Source of the DNA: Dioszegia crocea
Taxonomy: Eukaryota; Basidiomycota; Tremellomycetes; Tremellales; Bulleribasidiaceae
Direction: 5' to 3'
Assembly: GCA_001600615.1 (NCBI GenBank)
Contig: BCKK01000001.1
Coordinates: 2,147,082-2,211,081 of the forward strand
Length of the DNA stretch: 64,000 nt
The notes below the pieces were generated by a model. It had not been told where the DNA came from. It saw only the letters and a list, made by a program, of their open reading frames with translations, and made no database searches. The position numbers and the translations under genes were made by a program. Positions within the stretch are counted from its first letter, which is position 1. The number at the start of each line of letters is the position of its first letter. Shown piece by piece: positions 11,504 through 22,347 of the stretch.

Positions 11504-13038
11504 ATGCGCTCCATCTTGGCTGTCCTCACGCTCGTCCTCGCCTACCTCACAGGCGCCGTCTCGAATCATGTAGACCAGCAAGTTGGCGAAATATTCGGCA
11601 TCAATGGTACCGCTGCGACGCATACCAACAACTGGGCTGTGCTCGTCTGCTCGTCTAGGTACTGGTTCAACTACCGGGTGAGTTGATCCTTGCAGTTGAG
11701 CGATAATGGGTCATGCTGACTTAGGTCCTTTGTACTCTTTCGCTCTCAACCTCTTGACTTCACTTGCCGCACTATGACCTTGACTACCTACGCGTATGCC
11801 CTCCAACAGCATATGGCCAATACATTGGCAATGTACCGGACATTAAAGCGCCTGGGGATGCCCGACTCCAACATCATCCTCATGCTAGCGGACGATGTTG
11901 CTTGTTCCGCTCGCAATCCATTCCCAGCGACGGTGTACGCAAACTCAGGACGTCAGATGGATCTGTACGGGGACGCAGTCGAGGTAGATTACAGGGGCTA
12001 CGAAGTCACAGTGGAGAGCTTCTTGCGGTTATTGACTGGTACGTATCGCCGCTACACGCTGATCTCGCGCTGAGTCACCAGGTCGACATGCACCACACAC
12101 ACCACCGTCAAAGCGACTGCTTTCAGATGCGTCATCGAACGTTTTCGTCTACATGACGGGACATGGTGGGAATGAGTTTCTCAAGTTTCAGGATAACGAG
12201 GAGGTCTCTGCTTTCGACATTGCAGATGCCATTGAGCAAATGTCGGAAAAGCGCAGGTGAGCTATGTTGCTGTCGATGTCCTTCGGATCAGAGCTTATAG
12301 ATCAGGTTCAACAAGCTCCTATTCGTCATTGATACTTGCCAAGCCAATACTATGTACTCCAAGTTCTACTCTCCCAACGTCATCTCGACGGGTTCATCCG
12401 CTCTGGGCGAGAGCTCTTATTCGGTAAGTCTGCCTTGTGCCGCCACATCACTCGCTGATGAGCTGCAGCATCACAACGACATCGATCTGGGTACAGCTGT
12501 TATCGATAGCTACACTCATTACATCTTGCAATACCTCGAGTCATTAGGCAAGACGAGCCGGGCGACATTGCAGGATTTCGTGAGTTACCACCTCCGCTCC
12601 GCCGGACCTCACCTGACCGTCCAGTTCAACACATATGATCCCGCGCGCATTCACTCACATCCTGGCATATCCACCTCGCTGTCCCCAGTCCAACCGGATG
12701 AAATCCTAGTGACCGACTTCTTCGGCGGAGTTGTCAGCGTAGAGGTCACGCCCAAATCGGCCGAGCTGGATCCGCTGCGAGCTGCTCCCTCGGCCTCCTG
12801 GTCTCCAGGAAGAAGGCAAGGCCGATCGCGGTCGATTGGCGAAGCTAAAAAATCGACTATCCAGGCTGGAGACACGCGAAAGGTTTCTGCGAGCGGAGTA
12901 GGAGGATGGACAAAGCCGCTAGGTGCTGAGCGAGAGAAATGGAGCGGAGCGGCGAGCTCAGGAATCTGCCTGGTATTTTTCGGCCTAGGGGTTTACTTGA
13001 TGACGAAGCCACGAGAACGAGCAGCAAAGAGAGCTTAG
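11504..13038 (+). CDS. GPI8: GPI-anchor transamidase catalytic subunit GPI8/PIG-K
   Basis: This is the caspase-fold (C13) cysteine protease that cleaves the GPI-attachment signal and transfers the preformed GPI anchor in the ER. ATG 11504 begins a signal peptide ([20 protein letters not shown]). Family landmarks are [16 protein letters not shown], then [37 protein letters not shown], the catalytic His in VYMTGHGGN and the catalytic Cys in [16 protein letters not shown]-terminal transmembrane helix ([15 protein letters not shown]) anchors it in the ER, with a short basic tail. The intron after NYR appears to span 11679-11809, longer than the local norm, and contains an internal AG|GT. About 400 residues, as expected. 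A Cdc1/Ted1-type gene acting on the same pathway lies 1.3 kb downstream. Confidence 0.95.
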
Positions 13039-13126
13039 ACCCTTGGACATTCTCCTAGATTTATACTTGTATGTACTACTCAACGATTAGGCTGGCCTTA
13101 TTTGATCCGCCATGATCGCAAACCGC

Positions 13127-13921
13127 CTACGCCCGCTTCTTGATTTCTGTGACTACGACACCCCGGCCCTCTGCAACACCTATCAACCGGACAATCCGGA
13201 CCATCATGTCGAAGACTATCGCTGTGGGGATGAGGAGGAAGGGGACATAGGTGGCGAGGAAAGTATACCGGTTGAGTGAGGTGTAGGCGGGAATCGCAGT
13301 CTCGGTCATGACGTAGTAGAGGGTTGGAACAACGGTGGTTGCTGTCGTGGTACCGTATAGGAGGAGAAGAGGGTAGACCCGCTTATCATCTGACAGCCGT
13401 CAGCTACACCCAAGGATACACGCTCCGACAGGCCCAAAGCTTACTGCGCCATAATCCCCAGGCACCCAGAATGAAACAAGGTAGCTGTATGATGAACTCC
13501 ATATGGAGGAAGATGTTCATCCATGCCCAGTCTCTCGACTTCGATGCAACGCCAGACAAAACCGGGTCACGCGACGCGACATTGTACCACTCGATGACAT
13601 TTGACAGGGATTTGGGGACGATTGATGCGGGGTAGATGCCCTGGCAATCTATGAATAGAGTGATCGGCTGCGATCTATCAGCTCTGACAGGATGAGTTCC
13701 AAGTTCTCTGTACGTACGATATGTATGACAAACCACAAGAACCAGGTGAAGTCTAGCTTACGACCCGTCCACCGACCGGGCGGTGTCGGAGGAGCTTTCA
13801 GATCCGGGATGAGAGCAAGGATGGCCCATGCCATAGTATAAGAGATTATGGCCGAAGCAGTCAAGGAGCCAATGATGAACTCCTTGGAAAAGCTGAATGA
13901 GTTGGGTGGTGGGTTGTTCAT
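13127..13921 (-). CDS. EXPERA-domain (TMEM97/sigma-2 receptor-like) ER membrane protein
   Basis: Polytopic protein of about 230 residues. ATG 13921 (MNNPPPNSFSFSKEF) precedes a first hydrophobic helix (IIGSLTASAIISYTMAWAIL). The EXPERA core follows: KLDFTWFLWFVIHI joined by splicing to PITLFIDCQGIYP, then IEWYNVASRDPVLSG, HMEFIIQLPCFILGAWGLW, RVYPLLLLYG and RYTFLATYVPFLLIPTAIVFD (quoted in part). The clean join at the exon 1-2 boundary requires the acceptor right before CCGATC. Relatives include the EBP/TMEM97 group, which handle sterols or act as sterol-linked trafficking factors. The C-terminus KKRA matches the dilysine KKXX retrieval signal, which supports ER residence. Earlier starts at 13954 and 14105 were set aside because they are not ATG. 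Confidence 0.82.
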
Positions 13922-14369
13922 ACTGCCTACTATACCAACGATGTAGGATGACAACAGAGAGCAAACTGCCGCTTGAGCATTTAGGGTTTTGGCTCTGGGG
14001 CCCCGGTGGGTAGTTCGCGTCGGCGATCGCCGACGTGTTTGGCTGGACGCACCAAAGATAGAAAATAAGTTGCCCCCAGCCTATCAATACACCCTCGACA
14101 TCCACTCACAATCACCATCACTACATCTATAGTATCAGCTCCTTCTTGTATTCCGCTCCAGATATCGCCAACTTGGGACTCGCAATCGACAACGAAGAAT
14201 CAATAATAGAAAGGCTGGTCCTTCGCACTACACGCATCCGCGCGCTCGTATCATCGCCTCGTTCGCCTCTACTCAGCGAGTAGATCCCAGCTCAACTTCG
14301 TCTCTCGGAACATCCGTAGCGCCATAATACTTGCGACATCTTCTTGGCACCCCTTTGGACTTCGGCGTG
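13922..14369. promoter_or_regulatory. Divergent promoter between the EXPERA and phosphoesterase genes
   Basis: About 450 nt between two start codons transcribed outward. No TATA box is obvious. Non-ATG open frames in this interval have no family features. Confidence 0.45.
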
Positions 14370-16825
14370 ATGAGCATGCTCTACTCGCCGGCCCAGCGTC
14401 CGGCCCATTCACATGATGAAAAGCAGTACGGGAATGGACGCGGAAGAAAGTCGGGCCTGAAGAGTCGAGGCACACAGCTACTGGCGCTGCGTTTCGGATG
14501 GGTGGTGCTGGTGATTTGGTTCGAGGTGAGCTTTTGGATTTGCTGCGATAGGATGTCAAGCTGATGAATGCAGGTCGGCGAGGTGAGCTATGGTACTCAT
14601 GGTAGAGTCGAATTAAAGCTCATTGACAGTTCTTCTCCTCGCTGTCATCATGCCGCTTCCCAGATGCCGCGGTCCGACAAGTTGGGTCGTCGAAAACATC
14701 ACCCCAACCAACACACGTTGTGCTCATCGCCGATCCTCACGTCTCACATCCACGATTCTCTTACTCCTCCGATAGCAATCCATGGGTGAATGCGCTCAGG
14801 CAGGCATTTGACGAGCTGTTCATGCGCAAATCGTGGAATATTGTCATGCGGCTAGGGAGAGTTGACGCCGTGATCATGTTGGGAGATATGCTCGATTGGG
14901 GAAGGGGTGTCATGAATGAAGAGGAGTAAGCTAGTGACTTCGGTCAGACGTTGTCATCGATTCAGCAGCTGACCAGGAAGGTACGGTCAATATCACAGCA
15001 TCTTCCAGTCAATATTCCAACTCCCACCGTCAATACCAGTCCACTATGTTCCAGGCAACCATGACCTGCCTTTGGGCCCGCACCGCTTCTTCTCACCACA
15101 CGCGCGAGATCGGTATGCGCGATACTTTTCCCCACCAAATTCAGTCATTTCAATAGCGAATCACTCGTTAATATTGCTGGACGCGGTGGGCTTGGTGGAG
15201 GAGGACTATCGGCGATATGCCGCCGAGATGCAATTTGGAGAGTGGGACGGGGTTGAGGGAGGCGTGATTGAGTTTGTCAAAGCCGCTGCTGAGCGTGAGT
15301 ACAAGCCCACCATTCCGTACTTGCGAGACTGACATTTGTAGAAACAGCTGGCGGATCTAATATCCTCATTTCACATATCCCTCTTGCTCGCCCTGAGCGA
15401 TCCCAGTGCGGTCCACATAGAGAGTACGGACGTATACAGAAGGGCGCTGGACCGGGATATCAAAATCTGCTAGGGAGTGAAACTAGCCGATTCTTGATTG
15501 ATCAATTGAAGCCGGAGGTGATATTCAGGTATGTCTTTTGGCAGCCTTGTGATGGTCTGTTCTGACCGAATAGCGCGGACGACCATGATTATTGCGAACA
15601 TACACATCGTGGAGGAATCCGCGAAGTCACCGTTAAATCCTTCTCATCGTCCACTGGCATTCAACGGCCGGGATTCCAACTTCTCTCACTCATTCCCCCA
15701 CCTCAGCATACCACCTCGTCCCCAGCACCGCTTTTTGCAGATCGTCCCTGCTTCCTCCCCGACCAATCTGGCGTCTACACTACCGTCTACCTACCCCTCG
15801 TCTGCGTCACCATCTTCTACATCTTCATCACCAACATCCGCCAAGCCTGGCTCAAGTGGAACGCAGCCACCGACCGGACAGACAAGACGTATCCTGAAAA
15901 GGGTCGTCTCAGTCCCAATCTCGCACTTGACACCTCCAGGCGATTCTCAGACCGCCCGGTCGCTCTTACCCTCCCCACCAGACGGTCGAGCTCCCAATTG
16001 ACTGTCTTGTCCCCTTACACGTCAGCAAACACTTCGCGCGCTATGCACGTGACGAGCCGAGCGCCCTCGCCAGACCTATCGAGATCAGCGCCGGGGTCAC
16101 CGTACGGCAGTCCCCGTCCGTCTTTTGCGGACGAGGACGGGGATGTCAATCTTGATACCCCAAATCTCTCCCGCCGGTCTAGCTTCATCTACATGAACGG
16201 CACTTCCTCGACATCCACCGTGAAGCTAGAAGACAGCCAGCGAACACCACGTATCATGTCGGAGCCATCCTCGTATTTCACCAATCGGGAAATGCCGACT
16301 GTACCAGGCGGAGCTGGAAATGCTGGTCTAGGTCTTGGACTTGGTTTAGCCACACCGACCAATCTCAATCCCTACCCTGTAGCATACACCCAACCCCACG
16401 CCACATCTCCTGGTATACGGCGTACATCCAGTAATGCACCGCACTCCCATCCTGCCACCCCGCCCAGTGCATTCCAACATCCAACCCAATCCCGGCGCGT
16501 AACCATGCCCCGTCTTCTCAGTTCCTTCCTTCCCGACTCGGATCGCGAGTCCAAGAAAGACCGTGCTCGACCTACACCAACATCGGCGACATTCATGCCC
16601 ACGTCCGGCGGCATGCTGCCCATCCTGTCGCTGACGGACGGGCAGAATAGATCGGGATTCAGAGGCAGATTGTTGGGCGGATGGGAGCGGATCAAGGGGT
16701 TCTCAAGATGGGTCTGGAAGATGCGGAATAGCGTGATTGTGCGGAGTTGCTGGGAGCTGTGGGGAGTGGCGTGGGTCGTGGCGGTTTCTTGGGTAGTTGT
16801 GAATGGGTTGTTCTTCTTGGGATAG
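14370..16825 (+). CDS. Cdc1/Ted1/PGAP5-type metallophosphoesterase
   Basis: Calcineurin-like phosphoesterase of the Cdc1/Ted1/PGAP5 group, which removes ethanolamine phosphate from GPI-anchor mannoses in the ER or Golgi. The N-terminus (ATG 14370) is cytosolic, followed by a transmembrane helix (LALRFGWVVLVIWFE). Two short introns flank a tiny VGE-coding exon. Metal-binding motifs appear in order: LIADPH, MLGDMLDWG, YVPGNHD, LISHIPLAR and ADDHDYCEHTHRGG. A second membrane helix (TTVYLPLVCVTIFYIFITNI) follows, then a long Ser/Pro-rich disordered stretch and a final hydrophobic helix (LWGVAWVVAVSWVVVNGLFF) ending at the stop. The disordered extension makes the protein longer than yeast Ted1. 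The orthologue choice among Cdc1, Ted1 and PGAP5 is not settled by reading alone. Confidence 0.88.
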
Positions 16826-17361
16826 ATCAGGTGATCCGTGAATGCATCTCGACATTACTAGCTACACTGCTGTTGTGTAACGCCCACGCTGGAGCCAGAT
16901 GGAGCACCGATATCGCCAGCAAAAACACTGCTCATGTCGCCACGTTCCGCCACATTGGATCCAGGGTCTGTGCCTGAACCGCGCTTACCTAAAGGCGCGT
17001 GGAATGGGGGCCCCGCTCTATATACCGCACTCTCAGTTGAGCTCGACTTTTGAGTACTTGCTTGCCGCCTCTTTCACGCACTTACATGCGCTTGTCAGTG
17101 CATACAAACATGATGTCCTATAGGCAGTTAGTTGAACACAATTGACGCGTGAAGAAGCAAAAAGACGCGTCGAGACGTCTATTGTGCCGAGGATGGGCCG
17201 AAGCGTCATGACGTAAAGGCGATCACTTCCCCAGGGTCCCCCATTCCTTCCGCGCCCAGCCTCGCTTCGTACCTTGTCCCTCTCTCTTCCGCTTCCATCC
17301 TCCCCCATCCAGTCTTCTTGCTGTAGTAGGTACACCTACCACAGGCAGCACAGAGGTCAAG
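16826..17361. promoter_or_regulatory. Upstream region of glycogen phosphorylase with MluI/CRE-like palindromes
   Basis: No coding sequence is seen. It holds a TATATA stretch (17019-17024), two ACGCGT boxes 20 nt apart (17145-17150 and 17165-17170), AGACGTCT (17173-17180) and a perfect palindrome CGTCATGACG (17204-17213). These cluster 165-230 nt before the coding start and look like activator or repressor sites; the factors are not identified. Confidence 0.5.
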
Positions 17362-17460
17362 ATGCAGACAATCATCAATGCCCTCACAAAGGACAACGTC
17401 AATAAGCTTCCCAGTAAGTCCCCATCACATCCCTCGAGCGGAAAGGGATGCACGTGCTGA
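17362..17460 (+). other. Short overlapping upstream ORF before GPH1
   Basis: ATG 17362 has a good context (AAG before ATG) and encodes 32 residues in the unspliced RNA, ending at TGA 17458-17460. It is in a different frame from glycogen phosphorylase and overlaps its likely start at 17378. If the consensus intron 17414-17463 is spliced out, the ATG 17362 frame still stops early, so this start cannot give the enzyme. Confidence 0.5.
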
Positions 17461-20400
17461 CAGGTTGGGTGATTCTCCAACGTCCTCCAGGACCCCATCG
17501 GTACACCACCCGACTCTCTCTCGCAGATCGTCCGTCTCTGCTGCTCAGGGCCCGAGCCATAACTATGACCCCACCAAGATTGGCCAGCCGGTGGTGACGC
17601 CCCGCAAGGAGCGCCCGCAGCACAAGAGGTCTCTGACCGGTACGTACGCGTCCAACTTGTAAAGGGGTTACGCTGACTCACAGGCTCGTACTTCCCTTCT
17701 CAGTCTGGACCTGGTGGTGCCACCGAGCAAGAGTGGCCGGTCGGCGACGAGGCGACTTGGAAGGCTGCGCTCAAGGCCAACGATGTTGAAGAGGATGATG
17801 TTCAGGGTGTTGCCAACACTATCGTTCGACACGTCACCACGTCGCTTGCTCGACAGGCAGGAAACATGGACACTGTAAGCTGGGACTTGACTTACGATTG
17901 AAGCCAGAGTCCGAGCTGATGGATTGCAGATTGCCGCCTACCAAGCTACCGCCCTGTCTGTGCGAGACCAGCTCATCCAGCGATGGAACGAGACCACCTC
18001 GTAAGTCCTCTTCAACGACATTACTGACGGTAGATACCACACCCAGCGTGCCCCAAAGCGCATCTACTACTTCTCTATCGAGTGGTTGATTGGAAGATCC
18101 CTCGATAACGCCGTGCTCAACTTGGGCATGAAGAACACGTACGAGGACGCTTCGAGGAAGCTTGGCTTCGTAAGTCGGCCTCCCGGGTTAGAGCTAAAAC
18201 GCAGAACTTCGAAGATCTGCTCAATGAGGAACGAGACGCCGCGCTCGGTAACGGTGGTCTTGGCCGTCTTGCCGCTTGCTACGTAAGTGCCGGTGTAGAA
18301 ATCGAGCTAACGGCAGATTGACAGTATGGCAACGCTCAGTCTTCCGGGCTGGGGCTACGGGTAAGTGATGAACTGAATCAGCAGCTGACACCCAGTCTCC
18401 GATATAACTACGGTATCTTCAAGCAGCTGCTCTCAAACAACGGCGAGCAGCTTGAGGCCCCCGACCCATGGCTTGACCGAGAGAACGTACGTCTTTGAAG
18501 ATGACGAAGCTGACGTCTCAGCCTTGGGAGATTGCCCGGTTGGACGTTGCCTACCCCATCAGATTCTACGGCCACGTTGAGCCCATCGCCAATTCTGACA
18601 AGGCGGTCTGGTCCGGCGGCATGGAGTGTCTCGCTGTTGCGTATGATACGCCTATTCCCGGTTTCGCGACCAAGAACTGCGCCAACATCCGACTATGGAG
18701 CGCCAAGGTGAGCTTACATGCCCTGGCTTTTGCAAGGCCAAGCTGACCATGGTAGCCCGTTCAAGGCTTCGACCTGAACTCTTTCAACGGTACGTTATAG
18801 CCTGTGCTCGCAAATATAGCAATAGCTGATGGCGCCAGCTGGAAACTACGAAGCGAGTGTGCACGCCAGTTCCGAAGTTGGAAACATTGTGAGTTTGAGC
18901 GATGTGCCCAAGCTGACATCCAGACTCAAGTCCTGTACCCCAATGACAACATGTACGCGGGCAAGCTCTTGCGACTCCAGCAGCAGTATTTGTGGTGCTC
19001 AGCTTCGCTCCAGGATATCCTAAGGCGATTCACCAAGCTCGAGTTGCCGTGGACTCAACTTCCTGACTACATCTGTATCCAGAGTGAGCTCTCAGCTTGT
19101 GTTACCAGGGCTATAGCTGACAATCTCAGTGAATGACACCCACCCGACAATCGTCATTGCCGAACTGATGAGGATCTTGATCGACGAGGAGGACATCTCG
19201 TACGATGTGGCATGGAAGATCACCACCAAGGTCTTTGCATACACCAAGTAAGTCTCAGCGATGGACAAAGCTGACGACAGCCACACTGTCCTGCCTGAAG
19301 CCCTTGAGAAGTGGGAAGTCAGCTTGTTTGAGAAGCTTCTCCCTCGACACTTGCAGATCATCTACAGGATCAACCAGTGAGTTTGGACTACCGCTAAGCT
19401 GACTTCCAGCGAATTCCTGCAGCAAGTCGCCAAGCGCTGGCCGAACGACTCGGACCGTCTCGCCCGGATGTCAATCATCGAGGAGGGGAACCCCAAATAC
19501 GTCCGCATGGCCTATCTCGCCATTGTCGGTTCGTTCAAGGTCAACGGTGTTGCCGAGCTACACTCTCAGTTGCTCCAAGCGACCATTTTCAAGGACTTTG
19601 TCGAGTTCAAGGGCCGAGACCACTTCACAAACGTCACGAATGGAATCACCCCGCGACGATGGTTGTTGCAGTGCAACCCCGAATTGTCGGCTTTGATTTC
19701 CCACACCCTCGGTTCCGAGGCTTGGTTGACCAATGCCCAGCTGTTGAAGAACCTCATCCCTATGGCTGAGGACAAGAACTTCCGACGGGCATTCGACACG
19801 ATCAAAAAGAACAACAAGCGCCGACTTGCTGAAGTCCTCGAGCAGGAATTGGGTATCACTGTCAATCCCGATTCAATCTTTGCCGCTCAGATTAAGCGGA
19901 TGCACGAGTATAAGCGTCAGACGCTCAACATCTTCGCCATCATCCACCGATACCTCGTCATTAAAAAGGCGAGCCCGGCCGAGAGGAAGAAGATGCAGCC
20001 GTGGACCTTCATCTTTGCCGGAAAGGCCGCACCGGGCTACTACATTGCCAAGCTTGTCATTCGGCTCATTGTGAATGTCGGAAAGATCGTCGTGAGTACT
20101 AATTATAGGAGATGGGCTGACGGTAGAACAACGACCCGGATGTTGGAGATCTCTTGACTGTTGCCTTCATCCCGGATTACAGGTAAGCATTTCCCGGCGA
20201 AAGGCAAGAGTCCGCTGATCGTTAGTGTATCCATTGCGGAAGTTTTAATTCCCGCCTGCGACATCTCGGTCCAGATCAGTACCGCCGGTACTGAGGCGTC
20301 AGGCACAGTGAGTTACACCGAGTCCAGATGAAACCAGAGCTCATCGTTTCAGTCCAACATGAAGCTTGCGCTCAACGGCGCTCTTCTTTTGGGTACGGTT

Positions 20401-20984
20401 GACGGTGCCAACATTGAGATTGCAGAAGATGCCGGTGAAGATCAGGTACGTGAAGCAATGAAATCTCAGATCTTGGAATTTCCGGCTGACGCGCCAGTGC
20501 TTTATGTTCGGCTACCTCAACGACCAAGTCCAGCAGGTCCGCTTCAACAACAGCTACAACCCGCTCCCGCTTGACCAGCGATCTCCGGAGCTTGCCGAGG
20601 TGTTCAAGCACATCGAGACTGGCGCGTTCGGAGATTCGTCCATCTACGATTCTCTCCTCAAGACTGTAAGCTATCAACCTGAAGTCTAGGTCACGAGATC
20701 GGCAGCTGACGACGCGACAGGTCTACGAGCACGACTACTATCTTGTCTCGAACGACTTTGGATCTTACCTCGCCGCACAGAAGCTGGTCGATGAACTCTG
20801 GGGCGGAGATCCCGAAGAGTGGACCAAGAAGGCGATCATCACATCCTTCTCGATGGGCGACTTCAGCTCGGACCGATCTGTGCAGGGTGAGTCCTGCCTA
20901 CAATGAGCGGTATGACAGTGGCTAACTTGTACAGACTATGCCGATGGGATCTGGGGTGTTGAAAGCGAGCGAGTGCCGGAATAG
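17378..20984 (+). CDS. GPH1: Glycogen phosphorylase
   Basis: GPH1 releases glucose-1-phosphate from glycogen in the cytosol, using PLP. It is intron-rich, with many exons under 150 nt. Landmarks include [44 protein letters not shown] (on a 44-nt exon at 18317-18360), [34 protein letters not shown], and the PLP-site signature [20 protein letters not shown] with its lysine. The signature is interrupted by an intron. The C-terminus is [16 protein letters not shown]. An N-terminal RRSSVS matches a PKA site, so cAMP control is plausible but inferred. The start is uncertain. ATG 17378 reads in frame into the enzyme only if the consensus-looking intron 17414-17463 is kept; the earlier ATG 17362 is out of frame. 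An assembly indel or regulated intron retention could explain this. Confidence 0.93.
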
Positions 20985-21110
20985 ATGGAGGCTCGTCAAT
21001 CCGCTTGAGCGTGATTTTGAAAGATGTGTTATGTTCCGCGTTGTGCAAAAGATGAATACAATTGGTTCTGATTGCTATTTTGTACAGAGGGACGGGGCGT
21101 TGGTTTGGCC

Positions 21111-22129
21111 CTATTGATCCACCCTAGCCCGTTTATCCCCTTGATCTGGCCCGCCTTCTGGCTGTTCATCCTCCTGCACCAATCTCTTGCCTAACGCAGT
21201 CATACCCGCCGCTCCAACCTTCTCCGTCGCGCTCACTTCTGCCGCTGTTGGTCCGATCTTCCCACCCGCACCAGTATTCGCCGCCGAAGGATTTGACGCA
21301 ACCTTTGGCTTCTTCTTGACTACCACACCCTTCAATAATGACTTGACGTCTTTCTTGGGTTTACTCGGTATCGGTTTCCGGGACAAGGATGGGGCGGGCG
21401 AAGATGATGATGGGGTTGTAGCCGAGGACGTTGAGGGTCCAGCTTCGGGATTTATACCGCCGTCCTTCTTCGCTCTGACAGATCAGCGATGGGGTCAAAC
21501 GGACTATGTTATAAAGTACTCACTGTCGATAAGCCTGCATCTCCTTATTCACTTCGTCGTCGATTAATTTCTGCGCCGCCATCTTTTCCGCATACCGCTC
21601 ATCTAGAAATCGCTTCTCATCCGCGTTGATCCCTCGATACTGGTTCGCAAGCTTCATCTTGTCGTCCCATTCTTCCGTATTCAGACGCTAGGGAAATATC
21701 AGTTGACGCTCAGTCGGGCTGCTATATAGAAACGTTTGAAGCTAAAGCTGACCTTGTTCAGTTCTAGTCGCTGGCACAAGTCAGCAGCAGCATGAGGCTA
21801 GCGAAGTAATGGACTCACTTCAAATAGCGTCAACCCATCATTAGCGAAGACAGCAGCTTCTGGTGGTTTCTGTCCTAATCTATGATGAGTCAGCTTGTTG
21901 TTTCTCGTCAATGAGATTATACTCGTTCCTTCTTGCACAGCCGCCATGGCCAGGATATCACAGGCTTGATGACCCCCTTCAGCTGGACATCAGATACCCA
22001 CCTCGCATAGGCCTCTTCCCATTCCTTCTGTTTCCGGGAATTTGATTCATCGATTGACGCTTGCGACTGGAAGCGGGAGCCCATACCCTCCTGGGCACGA
22101 GCAAGGAAGTCTGGGGCCTGTTCCGTCAT
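21111..22129 (-). CDS. FAM192A/NIP30 (PSME3IP1)-like nuclear protein
   Basis: About 260 residues from ATG 22129 in several exons. After a short N-terminus (MTEQAPDFLARAQEGMGSRF) comes the NIP30-type helix, DESNSRKQKEWEEAYARLG, then PPEAAVFANDGLTLFEKLELN, TEEWDDKMKLANQYRGINADE and KRFLDERYAEKMAAQ. The middle is charged helix and the tail is Lys/Ala/Gly-rich disordered sequence with KKKPK and KRARVDQ. The animal member binds the nuclear proteasome activator PA28gamma; the fungal function is not established, and fungi of this group may or may not have that activator. A 218-nt divergent promoter separates it from SR140. Confidence 0.8.
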
Positions 22130-22347
22130 CGAAAGGGAATTTGTTTTGGGATAGGTAGATGAGCGAATTGAGAGAGCCTTAGGTTGTGAAGCGATGAAAG
22201 TCCCCCGGGACCTTCTTGTCGAGGCGGACGTTCAACGGGCGACATTAGCGCACCCATCTCCTCTTTCCCCCATATATCAACCATAGCATCACCGAATAGA
22301 GCTTGCTTCCGAGGGTGAACATCGAGAACACGCAAGATTCAACAAAA
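22130..22347. promoter_or_regulatory. Bidirectional promoter, FAM192A-like / SR140
   Basis: 218 nt between two outward-facing start codons; both genes encode likely nuclear RNA or protein-turnover factors. No TATA box is recognised. Confidence 0.55.

Noticed and set aside
13922..14105. Upstream extension of the EXPERA gene to 13954 or 14105
   Set aside because: The codons at those ends are TTG and GTG on the minus strand, not ATG, and the segments have no conserved residues.
14331..14369. Upstream start at 14331 for the phosphoesterase
   Set aside because: The codon is TTG; ATG 14370 is the first true in-frame start.
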